From the NCBI GenBank assembly GCA_035622175.1, contig DASPVV010000034.1, positions 5,904 to 69,903 of the forward strand: a DNA stretch of 64,000 nt, given 5' to 3'. Made by a program: the position numbers and the translations under genes. The stretch comes from JAFAGX01 sp035622175 (lineage in GTDB: Bacteria; Acidobacteriota; Terriglobia; Terriglobales; Acidobacteriaceae). Below, piece by piece: positions 25,787 through 35,037 of the stretch; positions within the stretch are counted from its first letter, which is position 1, and the number at the start of each line of letters is the position of its first letter. Below the pieces are notes generated by a model. It was not told the origin of the DNA. It did not search any database and saw nothing but the letters and a program-made list of their open reading frames with translations.

Positions 25787-28360
25787 ATGGCGCTCACCCC
25801 TGGCACAAAGCTCGGTCCTTACGAAATTCAATCCCTCCTGGGCGCAGGAGGAATGGGCGAGGTCTACCGTGCCCGCGACTCTCGGTTGCAACGTGATGTG
25901 GCGGTGAAAGTTCTGCCGCGGGCACTTTCTCGTGACGCGGATCGCCTCCGCCGCTTTGAGCAAGAGGCTTTGGCGACCGCCACCTTGAACCATCCCAACA
26001 TTCTGGCGGTTTTCGACATAGGCACCAGCGACGGCTTGCCTTACGTGGTCTCCGAACTGCTGGAGGGAGAAACTCTGCGAGAACGTCTGCGGAGCGGAGC
26101 AATTCCTCTGCGCAAAGCACTGGACTACGCTTTGCAGACCGCGCACGGCCTGGCGGCAGCCCAGGAAAAGGGCATCATTCATCGCGACCTCAAGCCTGAA
26201 AACCTCTTTCTCACGAAGGATGGGCGGCTCAAAATCCTCGACTTCGGCCTGGCAAAACTGACCCAGACCGAGCCCGACGAGCAGGCTTCGATCGCAACCG
26301 TGAGCGACGGCACGGAAGCCGGCGTAGTCCTGGGGACGGTTGGCTATATGTCGCCCGAACAGGTTCGGGGGCAGTCGCTCGATGGGCGCTCCGATATTTT
26401 CAGTTTGGGGGCGATTCTCTACGAGATGCTCTCAGGCCAACGTGCATTTTGCGGGGACACACCCGCGGACACGATGAGTGCGATTCTCAAGGAAGAACCT
26501 GCGGAGTTGAGCACCGCCAACCGCAATGTTTCTCCCGCGCTGGAGCGCATTGTGCAGCACTGTCTGGAAAAAAGCCCGGAGGCTCGCTTCCACTCCGCCA
26601 GCGACCTTGGGTTCGATCTCGAACATCTTTCCGGGATTTCCGCCAGTTCGGCCACGCTAGCGCCGATCGAAGCTGCGCCGCCGAGTCGCCGGCGGTTGCT
26701 CGGACGCGTGAGCGCTCTCCCGCTGGCTCTTATGATGTTGGGTCTCGGTTGGTGGTTGGGCCAGAGCGGCGCTCGCCAGGCTCCGCCGGAATTCAAGAGG
26801 ATTACCTTTCGCACCGGAGCCATTGGGAATGCGCGCTTTGCTCCCGACGGTAGTGTGGTTTTCAGCGCGTGGTGGGACGGCGGCGGTCAACAGCTCTACC
26901 TCAACCGCGAGAACGATCCCAGCGCGCGCGAACTGGGGCTGAAGGACGCTGAACTGCTTTCCGTCTCGCGCAACGGAGAATTGGCAGTGCGCTTGCGCAC
27001 GGTGCATCCCAATGGCCTGATTGAACTGGGCACGTTGGCGCGGGTTCCACTCAGTGGCGGCATGCCGCGCGAGGTGCTGGACAACGTGATAGACGCGGAT
27101 TGGGCCGGCGATGGGGAAAACCTGGCGGTGGCCCGCTTTATCCCGGCAAATGCCCATTGGCACTTGGAATATCCCATTGGCAAAGTTCTGCTCGACAGCA
27201 TCAACTGGATCAGCACCCCGAAGATTTCTCCGAACGGCAAGTGGATCGCGTTTGCCGATCACGAAAACAACATCGGTGACGACGAGGGTTCGATCGCGGT
27301 GATCGCAACCGACGGTGAGGGTCGAGAGAAGAAGCTTTCCACGGGATGGGAGTCGATCGAAGGCATTGCCTGGGCGTCCGCCGAGGAAGTCTGGTACACC
27401 TCCACCATGAGCGGTTTTGCCACCAACCCGCGGGCTGTGACCGTCTCTGGTAAGCTGCGCAACATCACCAACGTGCCTGGCGGCATGGTCCTGCAAGATG
27501 TGCGCAACGGAACCGCCCTGGCCGTGGTGAACCTGTCGGGACGGGGGATTCGGGCTCTAGCACCTGGCACAAGAGAGGAGCGTGAGTTGGGATGGTTCGG
27601 CTGGTCGTTGCTTGCCGCGATCGCCCCGGACGGTCGAAAAGCACTGTTCTTCGACGTGGGCGAGGCTGGCGGTACGAACTACACTGTGTTTTTGCGCGAT
27701 ACAGATGGTGCGCCGCCCGCAACACTGGGCCAGGGGAGGGCGCTGGCCCTCTCCCCGGATGCAAAGTGGATCGTCACCCAACCGGCCAGGGGTGGGTCGT
27801 TAAACCTGGTGCCCACCGGCGCCGGCCAGTCCAAAACCCTTACGCATGATTCGGTAAACTACAATCGCGTGAGCTTTCTACCGGACGGCAAGTGGTTGCT
27901 GGCTTCCGGCATTGAGGCTGGACACGGCGAACGCGACTACCTGATCGCCGTGAACACCGGCGACTCCAAGCCGGTTACGCCCGATGGCATCTCCGGCGTA
28001 AGGCTTTCACCCGACGGCAGGGCTGCTGCCGTACGAGGACCCGATGGAAAGTGGGGCGTCTGGCCGCTCGACGGCAGCAGTATGCGGCCCATCCCCAGGC
28101 TTACGTCCGAGTACGATGTGGTCAACTGGTCGTCGGATGGCGGTTCAGTCTACGTTGAACCGATCCAAACTGGAAAGATCGCGAAAATCTACAAAGTGAA
28201 TGTCACCACGGGAAAAATGGACCCGTGGAAAACCCTTGGAACCGAGGCCGCCGGAATTCAATTCGTGAGCGCACCGCTCATCTCAGCCGAAGGGAACGCC
28301 TACGCCTATACTTACGCGTACCAAACGTCGCAAGCGTATGTGGTGACAGGATTGAGATAG
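25787..28360 (+). CDS. Eukaryote-like Ser/Thr protein kinase with C-terminal beta-propeller
   Basis: 857 residues. Kinase domain 12-275: glycine loop LGAGGMGEVYRA, catalytic Lys41, HRDLKPEN (Asp134) and DFG (152-154), then GTVGYMSPEQ, so all key residues are present. A single transmembrane helix near residues 305-320 (ALPLALMMLGLGWWLG) leads to an extracytoplasmic half with repeated WD40/TolB-like blades (for example ISPNGKWIAFADHEN and LSPDAKWIVTQP). The propeller probably senses a ligand or binds a partner. Stands alone, divergent from the hydroxylase operon. Confidence 0.93.
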   Translation: MALTPGTKLGPYEIQSLLGAGGMGEVYRARDSRLQRDVAVKVLPRALSRDADRLRRFEQEALATATLNHPNILAVFDIGTSDGLPYVVSELLEGETLRERLRSGAIPLRKALDYALQTAHGLAAAQEKGIIHRDLKPENLFLTKDGRLKILDFGLAKLTQTEPDEQASIATVSDGTEAGVVLGTVGYMSPEQVRGQSLDGRSDIFSLGAILYEMLSGQRAFCGDTPADTMSAILKEEPAELSTANRNVSPALERIVQHCLEKSPEARFHSASDLGFDLEHLSGISASSATLAPIEAAPPSRRRLLGRVSALPLALMMLGLGWWLGQSGARQAPPEFKRITFRTGAIGNARFAPDGSVVFSAWWDGGGQQLYLNRENDPSARELGLKDAELLSVSRNGELAVRLRTVHPNGLIELGTLARVPLSGGMPREVLDNVIDADWAGDGENLAVARFIPANAHWHLEYPIGKVLLDSINWISTPKISPNGKWIAFADHENNIGDDEGSIAVIATDGEGREKKLSTGWESIEGIAWASAEEVWYTSTMSGFATNPRAVTVSGKLRNITNVPGGMVLQDVRNGTALAVVNLSGRGIRALAPGTREERELGWFGWSLLAAIAPDGRKALFFDVGEAGGTNYTVFLRDTDGAPPATLGQGRALALSPDAKWIVTQPARGGSLNLVPTGAGQSKTLTHDSVNYNRVSFLPDGKWLLASGIEAGHGERDYLIAVNTGDSKPVTPDGISGVRLSPDGRAAAVRGPDGKWGVWPLDGSSMRPIPRLTSEYDVVNWSSDGGSVYVEPIQTGKIAKIYKVNVTTGKMDPWKTLGTEAAGIQFVSAPLISAEGNAYAYTYAYQTSQAYVVTGLR

Positions 28361-28877
28361 ATGCTGGGGGTGTCATGAAGCACCGGTCTATTCTTCGTCG
28401 GCGTCCCTCTGCGACTGCAATCGTGGGCCAGTGAGGGGCAAATCGAAAGAGAATCGGTCCTCTGGTTAGCCGACAATCTTCGATACCTGCCCGCTCGACA
28501 TCGGCAACTGCACGGATTGGCCTGGTTGACGCGATCTAATTTAGCGCCAAACCAATGATGAACCCAAAACGTAAACCGACGCTTCTAATCCTGGCTTTGC
28601 AGGGTTTGCTCTGCCTATTGATTTGGCGAAGCCTGGCGGTACCTAAGATCGCACCGAGCACGATCCTTAGCTGGTGTGCGGTTGCTGCGGTGACGAGTGG
28701 ACTGCTGGGTACGGTTTGCCAGGTGCGAAGAAGGTCGTTCGCAGGATTAGAAACCGTAGCGACGAGATGAGGTATTCGGTTGTTCTAATGGAGTTTGGGG
28801 GAGCGACTTGCGGATCAGTCGCCGAGCCATTGGCCCATCATATGTCACCTGCAGGGAACCGATTCCTGCCTCAGAGA
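28361..28877. other. Intergenic region with a possible small membrane-protein gene
   Basis: About 500 bp. The only frame of interest is on the plus strand at 28555-28770 (71 residues, listed separately). The rest shows no gene, no strong promoter and no terminator by eye. Confidence 0.4.
28555..28770 (+). CDS. Possible small membrane protein
   Basis: 71 residues with two hydrophobic segments, LLILALQGLLCLLIW and ILSWCAVAAVTSGLLGTV, and a basic C-terminus. There is no Shine-Dalgarno before the ATG pair at 28555-28560 and no recognisable family, so it could be a chance frame. Confidence 0.3.
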   Translation: MMNPKRKPTLLILALQGLLCLLIWRSLAVPKIAPSTILSWCAVAAVTSGLLGTVCQVRRRSFAGLETVATR

Positions 28878-29669
28878 TTAGAGTGATTGCAACCGGCCCA
28901 TTCGGAGGCTGGGATCCGACATCACTGCTACGGCGTGCTTGAAGCCAGAAAGACACCCGCGCATGATCGAAAGAGCGCTGTAGTAATCGTTGTATCGGAA
29001 AAAGCCCGTCTGCCCTCGCCACATGGGATAAAAATCACAGGCCTGAAGCCATTTCTCAAAGACGGCGTCGATATCCAGGTACGTATCGGGTACAAAGTTG
29101 CTGGCATCCTCCCAGTTCTCGGCATAAAAGATCTTTGACACTGAATGTGCCGGATGGCTTCGCGCCAGTGTCTCCAACGCGGCGTAGAAGACGGCATCCC
29201 GAACAATCAGGTGGCAGTTCTGATGATCCTTGTGCCAGCTGCCACTCCAATGAGTAATAACAACCTGCGGTTTGTATCGCCGGATCGCGTCACAAACTGC
29301 CAGGGAGCTCTCCTCGTCGAACGGGATCTCGGCGTCAGGGTAAGCAAGGAATAGGGCCTCCGCCCCGAGCAGTTGAGTTGCTTTCTGCGTGGCGGTGCGC
29401 TGCATTTCGCCGTATTGCTGAACCTGAATATCTTTCGGAGCTCCCTTCTCTCCCAGAGAAAGACTCAGCAGAGCGCCGCCTCCTCCGCGCTCGATCTGTT
29501 GGGCCAGGGTGGCTCCCATGGTGAAGAGGCCGTCGCCGGGGTGCGCCGCAATCGCCATGATCTTGCCGGGGGTGCCGTCGGGCGACGACTCTCTCCACAC
29601 CGCTGATTTGGCCAATGCTGACAGGGCTACCGCGCTACCGACCGATTGCGCGAAGGAACGCCGGTTCAT
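28878..29669 (-). CDS. PIG-L/LmbE-family deacetylase, exported, altered active site
   Basis: 263 residues. The N-terminus MNRRSFAQSVGSAVALSALA looks like a Tat signal. The zinc motif AHPDDE is here AHPGDG (His43, Gly45, Asp46), so zinc ligands His43 and Asp46 remain but the usual general-base Asp is Gly and the following Glu is Gly. The third-ligand region HKDHQNCH (His149) is intact. The family removes N-acetyl groups from GlcNAc-like sugars. Its ATG overlaps the ROK kinase stop by 4 nt (ATGA), making it the last gene of an amino-sugar-like operon. Confidence 0.85.
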   Translation of the reverse strand: MNRRSFAQSVGSAVALSALAKSAVWRESSPDGTPGKIMAIAAHPGDGLFTMGATLAQQIERGGGGALLSLSLGEKGAPKDIQVQQYGEMQRTATQKATQLLGAEALFLAYPDAEIPFDEESSLAVCDAIRRYKPQVVITHWSGSWHKDHQNCHLIVRDAVFYAALETLARSHPAHSVSKIFYAENWEDASNFVPDTYLDIDAVFEKWLQACDFYPMWRGQTGFFRYNDYYSALSIMRGCLSGFKHAVAVMSDPSLRMGRLQSL

Positions 29670-30685
29670 CGTGCCTCCTTCTGAGCTCTAGAGTATTTCC
29701 TGCCGCGATTCACGGCACTCTTTTTCTTCAATGCCGGTTCCTGGTTGCTTACGGCAGCTTCCCAGGCCAAGCGCGCACAGCCGAGCAGGTTAACCGTGTC
29801 CGCCATTCCGCTCACCACAACCCTCACCTGGTTGGCGGCGAGCGGTTGTGCCCGCTCAAACATTGCCTTCTGTAAGGGTCCAAGGTAAAGGTCGGCGACG
29901 GCTGCCATGCCTCCTCCCAGAATGATGACCTCCGGATCAAACAAGCTCACGAGATTAGCCACCGCAAATCCGAGAAGCCGGCCAGCGCCGTTGAAGATGT
30001 CCACTGCCAGCCCGTCACCCTGACGGGCAGCAGCCGCAACCTCATGGGCAGTAATGTTCGACACCTGCAGGCGTGTGAGGCTGCTTGCTTCTCCGTCCCG
30101 CAAGCGTTGTTGCGCGACCCGGGCGATGGCTGGTCCGGCGACCAGAGATTCCAACTCTCCGTGGCCCTGAGCCGCCTGGACAGCTTCGCGCGTAACTGTG
30201 AGCCATCCAGCGCATCCGGAAAGTTCATGCGCGCCTCTAATGATGCGCCCACCACTCAGGATCCCAGCGCCAATTCCGGTGCCGATCATCAATACGATGG
30301 CGTCGGACTTGCCTCGTGCCGCCCCCAGCCAGGACTCGCCCAACACGGCTGCATTGCGGTCGCTTTCGACCCGGACGGGAATGGCAAGCGCACGCGTCAA
30401 ACGCCTCGTCAGCGGCATGTGTTTCCACCCCGGCAGATTCGGAGCCCAAACCGTTCCGTTACGGCGAACCAGTCCTGGTATGGCCACGGCGGCGGCGACA
30501 TAAGCGTCCGCGGGCTTCTTGCCGCCGGCAAGATCCTTCGCGAGCTGAATCATCTGGAGCACCGGTCCGGACGAAGAACTGACATCCACCGGCACGGTGC
30601 GACTCGAGACAATCTTTCCCTTGCGGTCAACGACTGCGGCGGCACATTTTGTGCCACCGAGGTCAACCGCCAGCACGCCTGACAC
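29666..30685 (-). CDS. ROK-family sugar kinase
   Basis: 339 residues from a GTG at 30685 with AAAGGAGAAGG upstream; the frame extends to 30790 without a ribosome site. ATP-binding DLGGTKCAAA and the catalytic ESDRNAAVLGE are present, and IGTGIGAGILSGGRI follows. The usual Cys-rich zinc motif of ROK proteins is reduced to SGCAGW, so zinc binding is doubtful. Glucokinase, N-acetylglucosamine or N-acetylmannosamine kinase are the likely activities; the SIS and PIG-L neighbours favour an amino sugar. Confidence 0.87.
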   Translation of the reverse strand: MSGVLAVDLGGTKCAAAVVDRKGKIVSSRTVPVDVSSSSGPVLQMIQLAKDLAGGKKPADAYVAAAVAIPGLVRRNGTVWAPNLPGWKHMPLTRRLTRALAIPVRVESDRNAAVLGESWLGAARGKSDAIVLMIGTGIGAGILSGGRIIRGAHELSGCAGWLTVTREAVQAAQGHGELESLVAGPAIARVAQQRLRDGEASSLTRLQVSNITAHEVAAAARQGDGLAVDIFNGAGRLLGFAVANLVSLFDPEVIILGGGMAAVADLYLGPLQKAMFERAQPLAANQVRVVVSGMADTVNLLGCARLAWEAAVSNQEPALKKKSAVNRGRKYSRAQKEAR

Positions 30686-30722
30686 TGTACCTTCTCCTTT
30701 GGTCACGCTATGCGCAGCAACT

Positions 30723-31907
30723 CTACCCAGCGTTTGGCAGCGCCATGGACTTGCGCTCGCCCAAGGAAAGGGCAAGCGACAGGCCAACAATGCCGATCGC
30801 TCCCAGCCCCGGCACGATCATGCCGGCGCGAACGCTGACTCGTTGCGAAACCTGCCCCACGGCCCAGGGAAACATCATGCCGCCAATGAGCGCAATCGAA
30901 AACAGCAATCCAAAGACAGTCCCCGCCCGTTGCGAGTAGCGGTCACCCGCAATGGCCAGTGTCGTCGGGAAGATCGGCCCATACGACAATCCAATCAAAG
31001 CCGTCCCGGCAAACAGCAGGATCAGCGATTGGGCGGAGAGCAGGACGGCGCACCCTGCCAGGGACAGTAATGCCGTCACCGCCACGAGCTGCGATTTTCC
31101 GATCCCTCGCAACAATCTTGCTGCCAGCATACGGCTCAGCATCAGACCCGCCCAATACGCCGCCAGCACCAGCGTGGCAACTCGCGGGGAACTTCCGGTG
31201 AGGCCGACATAGGTGGATGTCCAACCAGCGATACATGCCTCGTTACCCGATTCAAGAAACAAAATCAATGCGAGCAGCATTACGCCCGGGTATTTCCCGA
31301 CCTCGAGAAGTTCACGCCAAGAAAACGCCTGCTTCGTCTTGGCAGGCGGAAACCAGACCACCGTGTAGCAGAGAGCGCAAACCGTTGCCAGAACGGCACA
31401 GAAGAGAAACAATTGGGGAATGGAAAAGTGTCCTTCGATGCTGGCTGCCATGAGAGGAATGCTAACCGCGCCGACACCAAAGAAAATGCCCAGCAGATTC
31501 AGCATGGGTCCTCGCTGCGCGGCGTAAAGATCAGACACCAGCACGTTGGTGCAAGTATTCAAGCCGCCTCCCCCCAATCCGAGCAAGATGGCAGCCATGC
31601 TCGCAGTCGCAAACGAGTGTGCGTCCGCGAAGAAAAGCATCGCTAACCCAACGATGAGAGAGGAGGCCAACAGATTCGCTTTGTTTCCCAGATGATCAAT
31701 CAGGGGCCCGACCACCAAGGAAGCAAGAAAAATTCCCAGATACAGCCAGAGGAACAAGGTTCCCTGTTGTGCCAGGCTTATCCCTAAGCGCGTGCGCATG
31801 GCGGGCAGGCCAAACACGGTTCCCAGGATGGCGAGAACAATCCCAAAGACAAGGATTCCTGCGCAGGCGTTGAAAAACAGCAATCGCGGCCGGACAGTTT
31901 GGTTCAC
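30723..31907 (-). CDS. MFS sugar transporter (FucP/NagP-like)
   Basis: 394 residues with about 12 transmembrane helices and no periplasmic domain. GIFLASLVVGPLIDHLGNK is the loop 2-3 MFS signature, and YGPIFPTTLAIAGDRY in the second half is typical of the FHS family (fucose, N-acetylglucosamine and related sugars). It lies 3 nt after the SIS gene and 37 nt before the ROK kinase start, so uptake and phosphorylation appear coupled. Confidence 0.85.
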   Translation of the reverse strand: MNQTVRPRLLFFNACAGILVFGIVLAILGTVFGLPAMRTRLGISLAQQGTLFLWLYLGIFLASLVVGPLIDHLGNKANLLASSLIVGLAMLFFADAHSFATASMAAILLGLGGGGLNTCTNVLVSDLYAAQRGPMLNLLGIFFGVGAVSIPLMAASIEGHFSIPQLFLFCAVLATVCALCYTVVWFPPAKTKQAFSWRELLEVGKYPGVMLLALILFLESGNEACIAGWTSTYVGLTGSSPRVATLVLAAYWAGLMLSRMLAARLLRGIGKSQLVAVTALLSLAGCAVLLSAQSLILLFAGTALIGLSYGPIFPTTLAIAGDRYSQRAGTVFGLLFSIALIGGMMFPWAVGQVSQRVSVRAGMIVPGLGAIGIVGLSLALSLGERKSMALPNAG

Positions 31908-31910
31908 AGG

Positions 31911-32660
31911 CTATCGTTTCAGCGAGCGTTCGTATTCTTCGAAAACCCGATTGTTGTTGTCCGCTGGTATGCCTGGGAAGTTGCGCGTAACAAAAACCGG
32001 GGGATTCTTGCCCCGCGCCGCCAGATCAGAGGCCACCTGTGCGATGATCGCCATGGCGATCATGACCGTTGAGACGGTCGATCCCGCGGCCACCGGCGCC
32101 TTCCAACCCTGCACCTGCACCAACGCATCTTCAGCGGGCACGCAGTTGTCGATGACGTAGTCCGCAACGTCTACCAGTTTCTTTCCCGACGAATGAGTGG
32201 CCGCACGCTTGCGGTAACTGTCCATCGATGTAATGGCGACGGTTGTCAGTGCGCGCTGCTTAGCCTCTTGTAGCACTTCAATTCCCGCGGCGTTCAAGCC
32301 GCCGTGAGAAAAGACCAGCATTACGTCGCCCCGGCGGATGGGCTCGTTTTCGAAAAGGACGGCTGCGTAGCCTTCACGACGTTCCAGCCAGAGCAGCCCC
32401 TGCGCTCCTCCCGAGCCGATCACATTCGTCCACATCAGCCGCATGTCCATCAGCGGCCGAAATCCCGGAAATGCGCCGTACCGCGGGAACATATCTTGCA
32501 CGGGCAGGGCAGAGTGCCCGCTGCCAAACATATGCACCAGACCACCGCCGTCAATACACCCGGCCATGACCGCTGCAACCTTCTCGATGGTTACCGTTTG
32601 TGTCGTCCAGATTCGATCCAGAACTTCTGTAATGCGTTCGCGGTAGCGGAAGACGCTCAC
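31911..32660 (-). CDS. SIS-domain sugar-phosphate protein (UPF0309-like)
   Basis: 249 residues from a GTG at 32660 with GGAGGAG upstream. A single SIS domain covers GGGLVHMFGSGHSALPVQ and DVMLVFSHGGLNAAGIEV. Related small SIS proteins are found in ROK/MFS amino-sugar clusters, and MurQ-like or isomerase roles have been proposed. First gene of the SIS-MFS-ROK-PIG-L operon. No DNA-binding domain is present, so it is not an RpiR regulator. Confidence 0.82.
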   Translation of the reverse strand: MSVFRYRERITEVLDRIWTTQTVTIEKVAAVMAGCIDGGGLVHMFGSGHSALPVQDMFPRYGAFPGFRPLMDMRLMWTNVIGSGGAQGLLWLERREGYAAVLFENEPIRRGDVMLVFSHGGLNAAGIEVLQEAKQRALTTVAITSMDSYRKRAATHSSGKKLVDVADYVIDNCVPAEDALVQVQGWKAPVAAGSTVSTVMIAMAIIAQVASDLAARGKNPPVFVTRNFPGIPADNNNRVFEEYERSLKR

Positions 32661-33059
32661 AATTACTCCTCCATCAATATTTAAGATGAAGCAACTCGCT
32701 GCGCTTGCTCAATGTAGAACTCGATTCGATCGATTCGCACGCCCTCTGCCGGAACTTCTGCCTTCAGATTCAAATCAGGTCCTGGGGGAGGAACTTCCTG
32801 TCCGGGGCCTAATGTTTCGCATGCTGGAAGCAGATGTTTCCAGCATCCGGGCCACACTCCACTGCTGCCGGTCGGTTTGTATGATTGAAAAAAGAATACC
32901 CGCCGCCCGCACCTTCGCTCGCGTATCCCCAAGGATATTTTGAAAGGAGCCATTGTACGCCGAAGAACGTGGAAGTTACCTGACCCGTCGAACCATGGGC
33001 ACAGAAACGGAGGTTGGGTACCTCAGTTCCTTGTCGGCCGAACAGGTGCCCGGCGGCGC
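32661..33059. other. Intergenic region with a possible gene relic
   Basis: About 400 bp upstream of the SIS gene. One minus-strand frame ends (32681-32790) with DLNLKAEVPAEGVRIDRIEF, a pattern like a short stretch of acidobacterial VWA-related secreted proteins, but nothing before it is recognisable and frames change. No clear promoter was found. It may be a decayed remnant or chance. Confidence 0.25.
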
Positions 33060-34025
33060 TCAAATAGCGTGTTGCACATGCGCAATTAACCGGCGCACGC
33101 TCTTTGCCAGTTCGACTACTTCACCTTGACCACGAAGTTCGAAATCGATCTGATAATTCCCCGACGCTGCGTGATCGACAGCTTCTCTGAGTTCTAGCAG
33201 CGGCTTCACCACCTGGCGCGGGAGGACGAAGCTGATCCAAACGCTGAGCAGAAGCGTAATCCCGGATACAACGCTCAGCACCCACTCGGCCCTACGCAGA
33301 AGATTTCGCGCTTCCTGGTGTTCATGCTCGACACGACCCCAGCCTCGTTTTTCGAGTTCACCTGCCGTGTGCAGCACTTGGTCGCTCGAGGCTTGTAGTG
33401 AGGGTGCTACTCTCCGCAAAATTGGATCACCGGCCTCCAACGTACTGGTGATTTGCGCATCGAAGGCACCGGCCTGGCTGCGAAGATTGTCGATGAGCTG
33501 GGCGCGGCTTTTGTGCAGGGCCTGTTGCAAAAGATCATGGAGATCCCTTTCGTAATCTTGTAAGACCTGCTCAACGCGTTCCATGGCCGTGCCTCCAGGT
33601 TCTCGCGCGAGCGACACTGCATCGTTGAGTTCTTGCTCGTAAAGCGTTACATTCCTTAGAGCCTCCTCGGTGGAGTGCTGTTCCTCCGAGGCCAAACTGC
33701 CAATCTTCTCCAGAATCCCCTTTACTTGAGTGAGCGCCTGCTGGTTCGCGGTAAGGTATTCGGGGTCGCGGAGCAGAAAATAACTGCGCTCGGCCCGGCG
33801 GGCATCCAGCATCCGTACGGAGACCTGTTCCGCAAGAGTTGTTACTGGGGCGTCCACATTGACAATTCGGTCGACGATCATGCCCATCGTAAAGAGGTAA
33901 TAAACCGCCAGGAAAATGACGGGAACCAGAATCAGCCTTACGGCCGCCAGGCTATAAGCGACTCGGCGACGCAGTGAACTACCCGGAGCAAAGATTTTGA
34001 ATGACTTGCGGAGTCCCAGTTCCAC
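33060..34025 (-). CDS. Membrane sensor-like protein with HAMP domain but no output domain
   Basis: 321 residues from a GTG at 34025 preceded by GGAGG; the open frame further upstream is not needed. Transmembrane helix 1 (LILVPVIFLAVYYLF) and helix 2 (VLSVVSGITLLLSVWISFVL) enclose a four-helix extracytoplasmic sensor of about 190 residues. A HAMP domain (VVKPLLELREAVDHAASGNY) follows and the protein stops soon after at HVQHAI. No kinase, cyclase or methyl-accepting domain remains. The downstream 400 bp show no HisKA sequence, so it is either a truncated sensor or a stand-alone partner of another protein. Confidence 0.75.
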   Translation of the reverse strand: MELGLRKSFKIFAPGSSLRRRVAYSLAAVRLILVPVIFLAVYYLFTMGMIVDRIVNVDAPVTTLAEQVSVRMLDARRAERSYFLLRDPEYLTANQQALTQVKGILEKIGSLASEEQHSTEEALRNVTLYEQELNDAVSLAREPGGTAMERVEQVLQDYERDLHDLLQQALHKSRAQLIDNLRSQAGAFDAQITSTLEAGDPILRRVAPSLQASSDQVLHTAGELEKRGWGRVEHEHQEARNLLRRAEWVLSVVSGITLLLSVWISFVLPRQVVKPLLELREAVDHAASGNYQIDFELRGQGEVVELAKSVRRLIAHVQHAI

Positions 34026-34284
34026 AACTACCTCCGAATGCCAGAGAGTCACACCCGCTGCTCCCCCACATCGTATGTCAGGGGAGATTTCTCGGCAGCT
34101 TTTTGGACTGCTTTCCTCCGCGCATACGCAGTGCCGATGGAGACGCCGGGCTTCCTTGGTGATTGAGCTCTTGTCCGTTGAGTGCGCGCAGTGCAATAGG
34201 CTGTTGCTGTCGTTGCGGGAGCGAAGGCTGTGATTCGCCGATGGCGCCGGAGGACTCCGGCGCATCGGCGGTAAGTTCCAGAGC

Positions 34285-35001
34285 CTAGTTGCTCATCGAG
34301 GCCTTCTGGGGCGCAAGGTCTTGGGAGGTCATATCGAACGTGAGCATAAAGCCGTTCGTTCCCTTAAACTCATAGGCCTTGGATCCCTCCCGGTAGGTCT
34401 CCAGCTCGTTGGGCATCATCACGAAGCCGTCGTTGCGCGGTGTGCCCCAGTATTTAACGTTGCTCAGCACCGCAGGCTCGTCGGTCATTCCCTGGAAGCG
34501 TTTCAGCTTGATCTCGGCGGTCTTTCCGCCGTTGAGTGTGGCGTGCGCCTGGTCCTTGTCAAACGTCCAAGTGTCGATGTCTCCTTCGGCTGTCTGAAAG
34601 GACTTCCACTTCACGGGAAAGACATGGCCGAGAATCTCGCCGAGCGCCCTTCGCTGTTCCGGCGTGGTGCTTTTGTCGAAAGTGGCCAAGACCCAGTCCA
34701 TCTGTCCTTGCGAGAAATCGCCTCCCAAATCGCCGCTCAGCCAGAACTTTGCCCCCGTGAGGTCAGTGCTTCCGTAATGGCCCCTGTTCACCTTGTAGGC
34801 GTTATTGAACTTGCAGTAGTGTTCCGTCTTCCCATTCTCGTGATGAGCCGCCGGATGGGCATTGAAGTAACACATGCAGAAGTGTGGGCAGCTGCAGGCT
34901 TCGATTGCCGTGGCGTTGATCGCCCAATCCGACGCCGGAGCGGAATGACCCGCGCCAACCGAGAGCAGAGCGACCGTGAGAAACAATGCTGTTCTATGCA
35001 T
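34285..35001 (-). CDS. Secreted DUF1326-family protein
   Basis: 238 residues from the ATG at 35001 with a G-rich ribosome site (GGGGGG). Signal peptide TALFLTVALLSVGAGHSA, then the Cys-rich block EACSCPHFCMCYFN typical of DUF1326. Mid-protein GQMDWVLATFDKSTTPEQRR resembles the family core. Function unknown; the CSCxxxCxC set suggests metal binding. It lies 36 bp after the ArsR gene and is probably regulated by it. Confidence 0.8.
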   Translation of the reverse strand: MHRTALFLTVALLSVGAGHSAPASDWAINATAIEACSCPHFCMCYFNAHPAAHHENGKTEHYCKFNNAYKVNRGHYGSTDLTGAKFWLSGDLGGDFSQGQMDWVLATFDKSTTPEQRRALGEILGHVFPVKWKSFQTAEGDIDTWTFDKDQAHATLNGGKTAEIKLKRFQGMTDEPAVLSNVKYWGTPRNDGFVMMPNELETYREGSKAYEFKGTNGFMLTFDMTSQDLAPQKASMSN

Positions 35002-35037
35002 AGGAGCACCCCCCTGTGCGAAAGTATGCACTTGCAT

